Shown here one piece after another: positions 1-12,546 of a stretch of 64,000 bases of DNA. Position 1 is the first letter of the stretch. Each line of letters starts with the position of its first letter. The notes below the pieces were generated by a model. It was not told the origin of the DNA and did no database searches. It worked only from the letters and a program-made list of their open reading frames with translations. The stretch is from contig CM055100.1 in NCBI GenBank assembly GCA_029204225.1, positions 34,650,645-34,714,644 of the forward strand, written 5' to 3'. This DNA is from Diphasiastrum complanatum (lineage: Eukaryota > Streptophyta > Lycopodiopsida > Lycopodiales > Lycopodiaceae). The position numbers and the translations under genes are program-made.

Positions 1-4
1 TGGG

Positions 5-559
5 TTGAAGATAGACGAGAGTAAGGTCAAGACAATGCTTGAGTGGCCGATACCGAAGACGGTTAGAGAAGTTAAATCTTTTTTCGGTTTTACTGTTTTC
101 TTTCGTAAGTCAATTGAAAATTATGCAAAGGTAGCAGCCTCTCTTAATAATCTGACTAAAGGTAGAGTTAATAAGAAAAAGAAGAGAGGTCAACCCTAGT
201 CTGCCCATTGAATGGATTGAAGGATTGTTTCGAGAAACTCAAACATATGGATGATTTCAGCTCCTATTTTACAGACCGCGAATCCAGATTTATTTTACGT
301 TGTGGGAACTGATGCAAGTGATTCGGTGGTAAGAGCAGTTCTTTTACAAAATGATAGGCTGATAGCGTTTGAAAGCAAAAAACTTATCGGACCTCAGTTG
401 CGTTATTCAACGCAGATTGTGAGACATGCACTTAAAACCTGGAGGCATTACCTTTATGGTAGTCAGTTTATAGTGTATACAGATCACCAGCCTCGAAAGC
501 ACTTTTGGAACCAACACAATATGAGAGGTCATAAAGCTCGCTGGGCTGATCTTATCTGA
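5..559 (+). pseudogene. gypsy reverse transcriptase thumb and RNase H remnant
   Basis: The first open piece (5-199) carries the region after the RT palm typical of gypsy pol, with VREVKSFFGF, a variant of the usual V-R-x-FLGF. The second piece (251-559) is RNase H: a GTDASD start with the first catalytic Asp, an AFESKKL segment, an LRYST segment and YTDHQP. In a live element this enzyme copies the RNA genome and removes the RNA strand. A stop at 197-199 and an indel before 251 break the frame. The usual Glu of the RNase H 'YxxxExE' region is degraded. The call rests on motif order; activity is excluded. Confidence 0.85.
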
Positions 560-837
560 GCTTATGTAGGAATTTGATTATGAGATCCGATATGTCAAAG
601 GCCACTCTAACCAGGTTGCTGACGCTCTTAGTCGGATTGGTGAATTAAATGAACTTTCATTCACCCAGATTACCACTGATCTATATCTTTCGTTGAGAGG
701 AAAGTGCGAATCAGATTCTCATTTTGGTTGCATTTGGAAAATGGTTGAGACCGGGAAAAATGAGAATGGAATAGAGATTAATTCACAGGGATTTTAGGTT
801 CCTAAGAAAGATAAGAAGATAATGGAACAATTTTTCG

Positions 838-1235
838 TCCGAGGTGGTTTGCTATTTCGGAATGGAAAAGTTTGTGTACCAGCGGATGATGAAATAAAGA
901 AGAGAATTCTTTATGAATGTCATGACGTACCCTATGCAGGTCATCCAAGTATACACAGGTCAACTGCAAAGGCTTCTAATTTAGCCTAGATCTTTGTGGA
1001 AGGATTATTCAGGCTTTATGCATTGCTAAGTGATAGAGATCCTAAGTTTACAGGTCACTTTTGGTCAGCTGTATTCCATAAGCTAGAAGCCTCACTTGGT
1101 TTTAGGTCTACTGATCATCTCAAATCAGACTATTAGATAGAAAGAACTAATTAGACTATGGAGGAGATGTTGAGGACATATGTGTGTCACACGCAATCTT
1201 GGTGGGAGGATTACATTCCTTTAACTGTTAGGGTT
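838..1235 (+). pseudogene. gypsy integrase remnant
   Basis: About 838-990 encodes the H2C2 zinc-binding part of gypsy integrase (ECHDVPYAGHPS). It is followed abruptly by the second half of the catalytic core (LLSDRDPKFTGHFW, 1020-1070), then by a degraded segment with two stops (about 1134 and 1153), then by the MLRTYV...W region. The stretch between the zinc finger and the second catalytic Asp is missing, so an internal deletion joined them. The product cannot integrate DNA. Confidence 0.8.
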
Positions 1236-1240
1236 TTGAC

Positions 1241-2346
1241 TAGCCATTTCCTGTTGGTTAGGTGGTTTTGCTCCACAGGTGTCCTTTTGGTTGCATGTAA
1301 CAGTATCTAAGAAGATCTTCACTTGGCGATCGTAACAATAGAGGACGTCGATGTTTTCATAGTAGTGGTTCAAGAGTTGTGTCATAATTTTGAATGGCAC
1401 AAGATCAAATGTGTGAATGATGTCACCTTTAGGGTGTGAAAGAGGTGGCCCATTTTATTGTCCTTGAATGAATAGGAGGATAGTCATATGTGTGACAACA
1501 CTAGTATCAAAAGTCATTGGACATCAAAAGTAGATGCTTTTATGCCATTAGAGACCTTGAGTCTCAACAAGAGAGTAGCGGTGTACCTCGGAGTAGTTGT
1601 ATGTATCTGTTTAGGTGTGTACCATGTACTGGCGAATGGATGCCATTTGGTGATGAAATTAGAGTTCAGATTTTATGGTAAAGTGTATACTGAAGTCCAT
1701 AATGTGCATTGTGGAAGCATTCTTCTCCTTATATCCCTGTCATATTCACATATGGAAGTTGCATGTAACACATTCAAGGCTTAAAGCATCACACTTATGA
1801 GTCAATAATCTAAATATCTAAAACCTTGAACATCACATTGAAAGTTTATAGCACCCTACATTCTAGATTCTATAGGCTATTTGTGGTCTAAAAGGTAGAT
1901 GGACTTACAATTGTCTGTGCACTGCTAAAACCTTTATTCTATGGTTTGTTTCAGTTTAAGTGGCTATTTTTGCGAAACCCCCCACCCCCCCTCCCCCCCC
2001 CCCTTCAAAATATGGAAAAATTATTAATTGTTTTTTCCAAAATGTTTTTATTTGAAACTCTCCAAAACTTTGGTACCATTTCGAGCAATCCTTTTGTGAT
2101 GTAACGTAGTGCAACAATTGTTGGAATCAAGTAAAGAATATTTTGTTGATGTCAGTCTTGATGCATCGCTAATCATTTGTTGAATGAATTTAGGACCCAA
2201 TTCACTAACCATGATAAAAATTATGAGTCTTAAAGCACGTGTAGGTCAAACTTGAGGTGCTAGTTCATTCAATGCCAGGGTAGTGATGGCATGGCAATCA
2301 TTGATTTGAAGTATTGGCTAGTCTTAACCAACTCTACAATTCTTGT

Positions 2347-2350
<4 letters not shown>
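1241..2350. other. no recognisable gene
   Basis: About 1.1 kb following the gypsy relic. Short open frames occur (for example 1488-1784) but carry no family motif I recognise. It holds a cytosine tract at 1978-2003. It is probably eroded transposon sequence. Confidence 0.6.
1978..2003. repeat. cytosine-rich tract
   Basis: 26 bases of almost pure C, broken only by one A and one T. The minus strand has four or more G runs and could form a G-quadruplex. It is also a likely site of length error in sequencing. Confidence 0.85.

Positions 2351-2430
<80 letters not shown>
2351..2430. repeat. (GA)n microsatellite, about 80 bp
   Basis: An uninterrupted GA dinucleotide run directly visible in the sequence. 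It is one of three long GA tracts in the window. Confidence 0.98.
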
Positions 2431-2432
<2 letters not shown>

Positions 2433-3162
2433 AATTGATCGATTGATCTATCTCTATATAGGATTCTTTTTCACATTCTAGTGCATATCATTTTGGTACC
2501 CAAAGCCAAACTACTATTCAGAAAGCAACTCCTCGGACTCCACATGATCCTGTTGAAGGTCATTATTTAGCTCATCTCTCTTTTGTGCGCAATCAAGCAT
2601 AATGGATGAAATAAAGGTATGTATAATAAGTCCTTGCTTATTTCTCATAGGATGCAAGTGGGTGCTTATGTCCATTTGTGCACTTTCTTCCACTTGTGAA
2701 AGTCATTGTCTAAGGTTTTCATACCTAATTTTGGAATTGCAATGATGCTAACCTTTTGATCTCATTGGTATATCATAATTTTTATTCTAGGGACAATATT
2801 TTCTTACCTTACCATTAGACTTGCAACATTCAGGCTTAAACATGAAGGCATCTTGTTGTATAAGGTTCATCCAACTTGTTTTTTTTATTTTGGATAGACT
2901 AATAGCCACTCATTCCTATCTCTAGATTAGGTGACAACATTTCAAGTCAACCCAATAAGGTTACATTCACGTTTCCCTTGAAGTTAACATCTTGAGAAGG
3001 CGATTATGTTAGCTTGCATTCACACTTGTTAAGTATATGTTAATTTATAAAAAAAATGTAACGATTTGTGCAATGGTAATTTGCTTTGAACCCACCGGTG
3101 CAATGGTAATTTGCTTTGAACCCACCAGTTAGATTAAAATGTGTTCGTGAAAAGTAGATTAA
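2431..3162. other. no recognisable gene
   Basis: AT-rich sequence between the GA tract and the gypsy LTR. I see no coding motif. A 29-bp tandem duplication lies near its right end. Confidence 0.6.
3068..3126. repeat. 29-bp tandem duplication
   Basis: Two identical 29-bp copies, 3068-3096 and 3098-3126, beginning gtgcaatgg and separated by one base. It looks like a recent local duplication. Confidence 0.9.
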
Positions 3163-3850
3163 TGTCATGCCCACGTTCGGACTGATCTCGGATTATTATC
3201 CCGTAAGGAGGTTGGTAGGCCTACATGAACCTGTAAATTAATTACGACTACGAGGGATTGGGGCCGTCATGGATTTATGGTCATAATTAATGGTTGGAGA
3301 CCTAAACCTTAAGATGCTGAATTAGTATGGGTCTAATGGTGACTCATAGGGAAGTGGATGAGGTGGTCCAATTAGGCTGTTGATGTGTTCACTGAGGTTT
3401 CACATGCACTACTAGTGGTGTGGGCCTTGGAGGGTATAAGTATACCCATTGGGCTCTCATTATTGCATGCTTGATTTTGGTGATGGTAGCTACATGCTGC
3501 TAGTGTGATTCCTCTCTTGTATTGAATGATTGATCCATAGCTTGGGGGCTAGATCTGATTAATCTAGGTTTGGGTGGTTTGGCTCATTCACCATTCGATT
3601 CCCTATTGTTTCTTTGTTGTGGTTTGTCTAGTAATTGAATCCGTGGGAAGGACTTGGCATCTCTAGTTTGGCAAATGATCGATCCATAGCTTGGGGGCTA
3701 GATTCGATTAATCTAGGTTTGGTTGGGTTGGCTCATCCACCATCTGATTCCCTATTGTTTCTTTGTTGTGGTTTGTCTAGTGATATCCGTGGGAAGGACT
3801 TGGCATCTCTAGTTTGGCAAATAGAGCCGACCAAAAGTGACTAGTAAACC
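3163..3850 (+). repeat. 5' LTR of gypsy element J
   Basis: Starts TGTCATGCCCACG. It matches 4731-5221 over the first roughly 370 bases and the region after, but carries an extra internal duplication. The right boundary is uncertain because the matching part of the 3' LTR is missing. Confidence 0.7.
3532..3822 (+). repeat. about 145-bp tandem duplication inside the LTR
   Basis: Copies at 3532-3676 and 3681-3822, both starting gatccatagcttgggggc and ending ctagtttggcaaat. The partner LTR has one copy only, so the duplication arose after insertion or in a variant template. Confidence 0.88.
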
Positions 3851-3944
3851 TCGGATCGCGATTGCTCACAATGTCACTGGGTAACTTGTAATGCCTAAAA
3901 ATATGCTCAATCTAGATCAATCATCTCGAGAGGGATAGTCATAA

Positions 3945-4546
3945 AAAAACTAATCAAACGATGGAACAGAGGGCTTTGAGCATATGTTTCGCGACGACAA
4001 TCTCATTGGGAGAAGTATCTGCCCTTGATTGAGTTTGCCTATGATAGTAGTAAGCATTAGGCTACTGGCTATAGCCCATTTATGCTTATGTACATGCTTA
4101 TGTATGACTATGAACCTAGATCACCCATTGCAGTTGAAACTCGAACCGATCAAGTTTAAGAAGGTAGCAGATTTCTTGCAGGATATGCAAGAAATGCTAC
4201 AGATAGCACATGAGAATGTCCAATGTGCCTAGGATAGATATAGCCATTATGCTGATCTGAAAAGATCACCTCGAGATTTTCAAGAGGGGGATTGGGTATA
4301 TTTATCTCGAAGGATTCAAGTGTAATGCGTACCGACAAGCATTACAAATTGTTTGCTAGGTATAGGGGATCATATAAAATTCTAAAGAGGATAAGATCCT
4401 TGGCTTACCAATTGGACCTCTCGGAAAGAACAGAAGTACACCCGATATTTCACGTAAGTCGACTTAAGAAAAGTCTACTTGAAGGGGAGCATCTTGGTTC
4501 TGGAGATCGATTGGACCTGTCAAAAGAATCATCAGGTGTGACTTGA
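3945..4546 (+). pseudogene. gypsy integrase C-terminal remnant
   Basis: The first part (3945-4150) matches the end of the gypsy integrase core (an 'NQTMEQ...' segment, then the region before the tail), with several stops. The open part at 4292-4546 contains RYRGSYKILKRI, a typical integrase tail, and VHPIFHVSRLKK, a very conserved gypsy pol ending. The product would bind DNA or chromatin ends during integration. Stops and loss of the catalytic core make it dead. Confidence 0.85.
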
Positions 4547-4730
4547 CTTGAACCTTAAAAGATCTTGGATACCATAGCTAAATAATTGTGAAATCGTATA
4601 GTTACCTGAACATCTGGTTCAATGGAAGGGTCATATAGACGATGATGATTCTTGGGAGCGGGAAGGTAGCCTGAAAAGGAACTTTACTAACTTTAAGTTA
4701 TGAGGACATAACTTGAATAAGGGGGAAGAA

Positions 4731-5221
4731 TGTCATGCCCAAGTTCGGATCGATCTCGGATTATTATCCTATAAGGAGGTTAGTAGGTCTACCTTGACCT
4801 GTAAATTAATTATGATTATGAGGAGTGGGGGCCCTCATGGATTTATGGTGATAGTTAATGGCTGGAGGCTGAAAACTTAAGATAGTGGATTAGTATGGCT
4901 CTAATGTGACTCATAGGAGAAGTGGATGAGGTGGCCCAGTCAGGTTGCTGATGTGTCCAATGAGGTGTCATAGTGTACTAGCAGTGGTGCATGGGCCTTA
5001 GAGGGTATAAGTATTTCCATTGGGCTCTCACTAGTGTATGCTTGATTTTGGTGATGGTAGCTAAATGCTGCCAGTGTGATTCCTCTCTCCTATTGAGTTA
5101 TTGATCCATAGCTTGGGGGCTAGATCCCATCGGTTTGGTTGGGTTGGTTTATCCACCATTCAATTTCCTATTGTTTTTTTTTGTTTCAGTTTGCCTAGTT
5201 ATTGAATCCATGGGAAGGGCT
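4731..5221 (+). repeat. truncated 3' LTR of gypsy element J
   Basis: Begins TGTCATGCCCAAG directly after a polypurine tract. It aligns with 3163-3665 but lacks the tandem duplication and stops at about 5221, where the match ends. Confidence 0.78.
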
Positions 5222-5897
5222 TAAAAGTTAAGCTCACAAAAATATGTGTGAACTTGCCTTAAGTATGGCTAAGAATCTAAATGCCTACTCAATTGTGAAT
5301 CCACTTCATGTTGAAAGTTAACTTAAAGATTGGTGTGAAGTGGCCAAAAGTTGGTAATGTCATTTCAAGTTTACTAGCAAAATAACAAGCCAAAGAATGG
5401 ATATATACGGTTTTTGATATTGTATCTCAAGGTTGTGCATTTGTGACAAAGAACAATAACACGACCACTTTACCCTATTTTGAAGATCCTTCAATCATCT
5501 TAGCCATGAAACATGTAAATGGGATGGTCTACCTCAGAAGATCAGAGTGATGATGTTAGATGGAAGAAGGTTTTTATTTTTAAGGGTTATTAAGATTTTT
5601 GGTGTTTGAATGATCACCAGTTTTTAAAGCATCGACTCCAGTTAACATCGATTCATGCCATTTTGAATGCAAGTTTTCAAAGCATGCTGATGGAGATGCT
5701 AGCTTGGAGCTTTTAGAGTGCAACAATAAAATAGATTTGCAATGTTTCTATAATCTAAGCTTTATCAAATTTATCTCTTGTAACCATTCCCTTTTTACAA
5801 AATCATGGTCGAATAATTTCAATTTGTTATTTGACGTCATATTTGTATTTGGATGTTGCACGCGACCTTGATCGTGTTGATGTAATCTAATAGTTCA

Positions 5898-6089
5898 TTA
5901 AAGATTACACTTATGCAAGTATGAATTTCTATAAAATAGAGTCCATGTGGAGGTATCACCTTGTGGCCAAATTGGTGCTACAAAGAATTTGGGCAACTCA
6001 AACATTGTTTTGAAGGTTGACTTTATGGACTTTTTGTGTACAAGTCTCACTTGATTGTATCCGTTTTTTAGACAAAAGGTATCAAACAT
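5898..6089 (-). pseudogene. possible gypsy reverse transcriptase trace
   Basis: The 63-residue frame contains LKNGYNQVRL followed by STFKTMFEL. This resembles the gypsy RT palm segment 'LKSGYHQIR...TAFRT'. The next expected motif (MPFGLTNAP) is not readable. If correct, it is a tiny minus-strand gypsy scrap. The match is short and could be chance. Confidence 0.35.
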
Positions 6090-9000
6090 TGTTGATCCTT
6101 GCGCTTGATTAGTGACATCATTGATTCAACAATAAGACAAATAAGCGTTTGATGTTATTTGAGTTGTTTTTGATAGTAGCCACATGACACTTTTTTTTTT
6201 TTGGTTTGAATCCAAATGATGAAGTACTTGAATTGATCTTATACAATTATGTACTTGTTCAAAGGCTTCTCTTGACGAGATAAGGTAGTTGTACAAGGGT
6301 GTCATCAAAATGGAGCATTGTAGCATTGTAGAAACTAGGTGGAGTCTTGTTGGTAGTTCTTATGTTGATTCTCAAGCGAGTTGATCATCTGTTAGTTCAA
6401 TTTGAACACTAGAAAGAGTTTTGATATGCATTGAACTTCACTTCATCTGGTTCATAAGTTTCACTTTTGGAACTATAAGGTCTCAAGAGCTCAGATCATA
6501 TGTATTATTTTGAATGGGAATATGGCACTTGGCTCATTGGAGACATCAATCAATAGATGGTTGTTTGAAACCTCCATTGGACTTTATTCTATATGGTTTA
6601 TTTTGTACTTGAGTTAATAAATTAAAAGCGCTAGAGTTTTAGCTAAAATTATGAGAAGCTTGGGTCAATAACAAAAATAGATTTTGTTAGGGGCAAATCG
6701 CAAACCTTTATTACTTTGTACAAATCCATTACGAGAGGGCTCTTGGAATGTAGCCTATGGTAATGTGCCATTAACAACGACAATGCATTTGGCACTAGTT
6801 AGGTTAAATGTGTTGCAAGTTTCAACACAATGAGCTCATCTAGCAGGCTACGAGCGATGTGAGGTAAGGAGGAATGTTATGGAGCTAGAGCAGGTAGTTG
6901 ACAAGCTACTAAGGTGTCAAGACGACAAAATAATATTAGGACACATGGGTGATTGCCATTAGTTTCTATACTAGACTAGTTTGGTTAGAGCATGTAGGGT
7001 TGGTTTGGGACCAATTCAACTCATGAATGACCATGTGACCCTTGGATGAGAATGAAAGTTGAATATGTAAATAGTGATCTAAGGTGGGGATTAGCCTTAT
7101 TTTGATCATGGGAAAGCTATCACATTTGGTATCAAATCCATGTTTAGAGAGAGAAACTTTCGTTTCGTATAGAGAATCTTTTAAAGTGGCTCACTTTGCA
7201 TGACAAATGCATGATATGGTAAGGGCTCACTTTGTTTAATGGCTCCTAACTAGATCAGTAACCATGAAGCATCAAGCTACTTAGAATGAAGATTTCACAA
7301 TGTTGGTTGGGAGGCATAATAGCTATTCACAATCTCTTGCTAAATACTTTTGTTTCTCATAGAGAAGAGAATTGCTTAATGGATGTTTTTTTTCTATTTG
7401 CAGATTTCTTGCATATGTGTCTAAAAAAGAGCATGATTTACCAGCAACTAGCAACAATTGGTAGAGGATTCATTGGGAATGATCATAATACAATAACTCC
7501 TAATCGTAGCCATTGAAAATGATAGTGCTTGGAGTAGAACACCAATATTATGATGAGTATTGTTGAGAAGTTTGGCTAAAGAAAAAATTATGGTCCAATT
7601 TATATGTGGAGCCAACAATGAACTATTGTAAGCAAATCAACTTCAATAGAGAACCATTGGAAAAAATACATTGCATCTTGAATTGCATATTTGAAAGGGG
7701 AATTTCTAGAGCTTTCTACTTTTTGTTACTACTATTAAAGGAGGTAGTTCATGCTTGATTTGTTGTGGGACAACAAATCCAAAAATGTGTACTCGTCAAT
7801 CCTCTCTATCTTTCCTTATAGTAGGTGGATCATTTATTAGCGTGGGAGTAGTTGATTGGGTGGAGATCAAAGTTGGAGGGGTTGTTGTTTGAGGCATATT
7901 AGCTCGTATCTTTCGTCTTAGGAGAGCACCTACTTGTGCATATTAATTGTATTGATTGCAAACATTTTTTTGCATCGACAAGACTGGAATTTTGACTGAG
8001 ACTGGCCTTCCACCTTCGGAGAGCACACCACCACTTGTGTGCTCGGTGGTTTCTATTGTGTAACAGGTTGCAAGGTTCCAATGGCTTATCTTTACATGAA
8101 GATTAGAAACACAATAGGCCTTTGCATTAGTTAAATTTAGATTAGAAAACAAAATCAGAGCTTCATTTTTGTGGAGTGAACTTTTGCTATGTATTTTGGC
8201 ACTTGAACTTTTTGACCAAGTGGTTGTATAAAGATAGCACACTATAAGCTCAATAAGGAGAACACGTATTCCACACCATGAATGTTGTGGCAGCGATGGT
8301 GAGGGATATACTTTTCCTTTAATCCATGAGGTCTGGGTAGCGATGCTAATGGAAATGCTTTAAGCCCATGAAGATCCTTTCGCTAAGCTTCGAAGCAAGG
8401 GTACTACAATGTCTAGTGACAACTTCGGAGTTGTGTTATTGAGAGGGTTGGTGGGGTTTAGGATTAGTTTGAAAATGTGTAACTTTTTTCAAGACATAAT
8501 TGTAGTCTGTTGCAATACGAGCACTGGGATTTTGAGAGTTGTAGATGGGGTGGGAAATGTTTCCTTGTAGATATAAGCAATAGAGGTGCATTCCAACCTC
8601 AGATGACTATGTTTTGCATGATAAAAGTATAAATTCGACAATGTTTTGAAATTCTACTTTTAATTGTGTCTAAAGGGATCGATTTTGAAATTGAGAAAAC
8701 CAAGAAAATGTATGATCAACTTGTATAAAACAGGTTGCTTGATATGATTTGAAAGGGCAACATTTTTACTAGATCTAAAAAAGAATATATGCTTTAGATT
8801 GGTTAGAAAGAATGGGGTGTGGGGTGTGCACCTAACAAGGAATTTCATTCTTTTGGATGTCATGGATGGAAAATCTAAAAACAAGTCTGGGGTATCCATT
8901 GGGGTGCATGATGAAAGGACCCTATTTGCATGAACAAAAATATGAAGTTTGAGAAAGATAACTTCTTCTCACTAATTGAAAAATAACAACTTCAACTTAT

Positions 9001-10180
9001 AGCCTACGCCAATGGTCAACAGATCTGTTCACACCCTCTTCAAAGGTAGATCGACGTGTGAAATATACTAATGTTGAATCAACAATAAAAATTTGCAAGA
9101 ACGCTTGACATTGTATGCCTTTTGGTTCATGATTGTAGACTTTTCAAGAGTTTACAACTAAGAACATTTCTAACATTATTCTAGATAGCATTTTTGCAAA
9201 CTTGTGAAACTTAACAATCGAGTTCGATTGTCAATGCAGGAACCATTTGCAAAAAATCATTCATGCTTTGGAAGATCGATCACTTGACGAGGCTTTAAGA
9301 ACTTGTTTCTAGTATGTTGTAAAATGTGGTTCCTACAAATTGTGGATGTGATCTTCATGTCATTGCTCCCTGCATCATAAACTTTTGTACCATTGGATAA
9401 TGCTCATTTTGATCGAATAGCATTTCCTCTTAATTGCTCAAGCCAAAAGTACCATACATTTTACAATGGTTATAATAGTGTCCTTTCTACATGTTTGTTG
9501 GTATCTTTAGTGACCAAATGTACCAATTTAAGTACAGACTTTCAAATTTTCAAAGGAGGTATATCTACATGAGATATTTTGGCCACCATGGGTTATCTTG
9601 TTCCATGGCTCGATTTTTTGAAATAAAGACAATTTTTTCCAATAAAAAAATGTATATGAGGCATGCACATGTTTGAATAAATATGACATGATGTTATTTT
9701 TTGAATTGCATGTCGATTCGAGAAGTTTTGCACTCTTGAATTTTTTCATGGATTTGTTTCAGATATTTAATTGTGCATTTGACTACATTTAAAATTATTG
9801 GCCTTAGACTAGGTCATCTAATTACTTTATTTTACTAGTAGAATTCTAGAAAATGAGATTAACGTGCTAAAGCCTTTGAACTTTTGAGTACAAGATTTGA
9901 CATTCTCTAAAGAATATGAACTAAAGGATATTGATTCAATACATGGGAAATATCCACATTTAGACATATTTCATACCGTGTTGTGAATCTAAAAAATGTG
10001 GGTTTAGTCCCTTGGTAGTTTCATTAAAGTCTAGATATTGAGATGTTATATACATTTATAAAAGGTACTAATATACAATATGAGGGAGGGCTCGGAGCTT
10101 TTTAGAAACTTCACAAAATAGCTATCCACTCTTTGTTATTCAATGATACGAAACTTTTTAGTCTTTTTGTACTACATAGA

Positions 10181-10250
10181 AAAATTGAGATTAAACTTTC
10201 TTAGCTTTTTGGCCTAAAATTGAGATTAAACTTTCTTAGCTTTTTGGCCT
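10181..10250. repeat. 35-bp perfect tandem duplication
   Basis: Two adjoining identical 35-bp copies (10181-10215 and 10216-10250), each starting aaaattgagattaaac and ending ctttttggcct. Such identity implies a recent local event. Confidence 0.95.
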
Positions 10251-10975
10251 TGGTTCTTGATAAACGACACTCCCTCCCCTTCTTTCCCAAAATAAAAAAA
10301 CTATTGACTAGTAAACTATATTAGATTCACATACAGTCCTTAAATTCAATATTCGTCAATCATAATTTTCTGGTATCCAAACCATACCTTATCATTTACA
10401 AGATACTGGAGTATATGTCCAACATAACTCAGAAAAAGTAAGAATTATTCCAAAATCTTTCCACTAAAAAAATATTGGATTTAGGAATCTTCTTGAAATA
10501 GGATTCTTTGACTGAAGTGCAAGATATAAATTCTATAAGCCACTGGTAATTAAAGACTAAACGCATACCAAAATGACCATCATCTTCAACTTTAAAAAAA
10601 TTTAGATTACAATCTAGAATCACATCTAGATACCCAAAGTCCTGTTGAATATCAATTCAGTTATTATTTTTGGATTCATTATGATTTATTTTATTCAAGT
10701 GAGCTCTCTGGGATAAATCACTAATGAGCTGAGTCTATTCCTTAACCAAGGAATACTCTATCCCAAGAATACTGTATATCCAATGCATATAATTTTAATT
10801 GATGAATCCAAATGATTCACTAATCATGCGTCTTACAAGCAATATAAGTCAAAACTATCAGTTCCTGGTGAATTCTCATCACACTGATCATTTTACCAAT
10901 TAACTTTCTCCTGGAGTAATCAAGTACTAATTGACAATGATTCAGAAATCTCTAATGTCGTGAAGAATTCAATTA

Positions 10976-11998
10976 TGTTGGAAATTAAGCTCACAGTTGC
11001 CTCCTTGATGAATGACTAATTTCTATTTCATGATTCTTCCTGCATGTTTATTGATCATTGACCTAGGGTCAAGTGAAACCAACTTTGGTTCTACGTCTGC
11101 TCATCTGTGAGAATATAAAAAGCTAACGTGCATAGTCATCCTCTGTTTCTCTACGAATAGAAGATTTTTCTTGAAAGTTTATAAAACTGGTTTACTTTTT
11201 AAGAGCTGGCCCTTTTGAACTCTCGAGGGCACGAGATTTTAAACCACAGAACAACTACAGGAGGAAATAGAGATGATATTCCTTAGATCATGTGTTCCCT
11301 CTTAGGGCTATCATCGAGGAAGCGAGATTGAAAAGGGAGAGGGTACAACGACTTTTCTAATTAGGTGACAAGCATTGAATGTAATTAATACACGGATGAA
11401 ATCTATAAATAGATCGTCCAAGCACAGATTAGTGGTTGCTCCGTCCTATGAGACACATTATTTGAACATCCCAATTACGTTGCCATTTTTGCTTGTAATT
11501 GCTATTTTGTATTGTGCTTCAGTGTAATATAATAGCAGCTTGCTTTTATCTGTGTACAACGTAGATGAATGCTTGTTGTGATTGAATGCACTTTCATTGC
11601 TGTTTGATCGCGCTTGTTTACTCGCTCTGATCAAAACACAGACATCTACGACTCCTAAGTTTCTGATCAGACGATGGTTGTCTTTGACGCCTGAGGAACT
11701 CGCGTTATCATACTGCTCTTCCATTTATTTCAGAACTATACTTCACGTTAAATCTGATTTTAATACCACATACAAACCATCTCTAATCTCTTCGGTGGAC
11801 TATACTCTTGTTTCAGAGTATGAATTAATTTTTAAGATCTTGTTGGACAATTAGAACACTTAAAGTTATGATTACATTTAGCATAAGCTGCCTATTAGAC
11901 TGTTTTTGAATTTAGCAGCTGATTAGAACGGGAGAGCTGTTCCACAATATTCCTGCTCTCTTCTACGTTCATGTTCTTCTATCTCCCTTGCCCCATCA
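10976..11998 (+). repeat. 5' LTR of copia element L
   Basis: Starts TGTTGGAAATTAAG and ends in ...CCCCATCA before the primer site. A TATA-like TATAAATA at 11404-11411 probably marks the LTR promoter. The first 130 bp match 13413-13543. Confidence 0.88.
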
Positions 11999-12001
11999 GA
12001 T

Positions 12002-12013
12002 TGGTATCAGAGC
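12002..12013 (+). other. primer binding site, tRNA-Met type (L)
   Basis: TGGTATCAGAGC, the standard plant initiator-methionine tRNA complement, three bases after the LTR end. It fixes the plus orientation of L. Confidence 0.92.
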
Positions 12014-12065
12014 TTAGTTCAAATAAACCGAGAGATTAAGTTTGTTCTATCTGTATACTGTTATC

Positions 12066-12546
12066 ATGTCTCATATACGTAGCTCTTCATCTTCATCACT
12101 CAGTAAAACTAGAGTCATTGACAAGTTCAATGGTTCTAACTTCTACATTTGGAAGTTAAAACTTAGAATGATGTTGATAGATAGAAATATTTGGGATGTA
12201 GTAGAAGGTGCAGACCTGAAACCAGAAGATGGTGATCAAGTAAAGGCATGGAGGATCAAAGATCAGAAGGCCCTAGCATGTATTACACTCAATCTGGCCG
12301 ACTTCCAAATATCTCACGTTACCACGTGCAAACCTCTAAGGAAGCACTAGACTTGCTATCAAGTCTTTATGAGACTCACGATGTGACCACAAGATTACAT
12401 CTTAGAAGGAAGTTCTTTACTCTTAGCATGTCTGATTGTACTGCCATCACTTCTCACATCAATAGTTTCAAGTCCCTGTTAGATCAGTTATCAACTGTAG
12501 GATGTTCTATTCAAGATGATGATGCCGTTATGACCTTGCTAGACTT
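12066..12546 (+). pseudogene. copia gag N-terminal remnant (L)
   Basis: Starts at ATG 12066 (MSHIRSS). It runs through a FNGSNFYIWKLKLRMML segment typical of the copia Gag N-terminus and a 'HLRRKFFTL' segment of the UBN2 (Gag) domain. A frameshift falls between about 12310 and 12345. Gag would form the virus-like particle. The frame ends at the deletion junction near 12546, where RT sequence begins. Confidence 0.82.

Larger units (their letters stand above)
1..1240 (+). mobile_element. Ty3/gypsy retrotransposon relic (I)
   Basis: Decayed plus-strand gypsy pol that enters from the left edge. In order it shows the end of reverse transcriptase, RNase H, the integrase zinc-binding region and the second half of the integrase core. 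The order is that of Ty3/gypsy (RT-RNase H before integrase), not copia. No LTR is visible in the window for this piece. The right limit is where integrase similarity fades and is approximate. Stops and indels in every domain show that it is inactive. Confidence 0.85.
3163..5221 (+). mobile_element. deleted Ty3/gypsy element with two LTRs (J)
   Basis: Two copies of an LTR beginning TGTCATGCCCA start at 3163 and 4731. A purine-rich tract (aagggggaagaa) lies immediately before the second, as expected for a polypurine tract at the 3' LTR of a plus-strand element. Between them only the C-terminal part of gypsy integrase remains, so most of gag-pol was deleted. The LTRs differ at many positions and the second is cut at about 5221, so the element is old. 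Confidence 0.8.
5222..10975. other. long stretch without a recognisable gene
   Basis: 5.7 kb of AT-rich sequence. The open frames are short and show no family motif, apart from a weak RT-like trace on the minus strand at 5898-6089. It is most likely old, saturated transposon sequence. I see no TSD, LTR pair, tRNA or promoter that I can support. Confidence 0.6.

Noticed and set aside
7943-8242. 99-codon minus-strand frame in the silent stretch
   Set aside because: It has no domain, no codon pattern and no homologous motif; it is one of several chance frames in AT-rich DNA.
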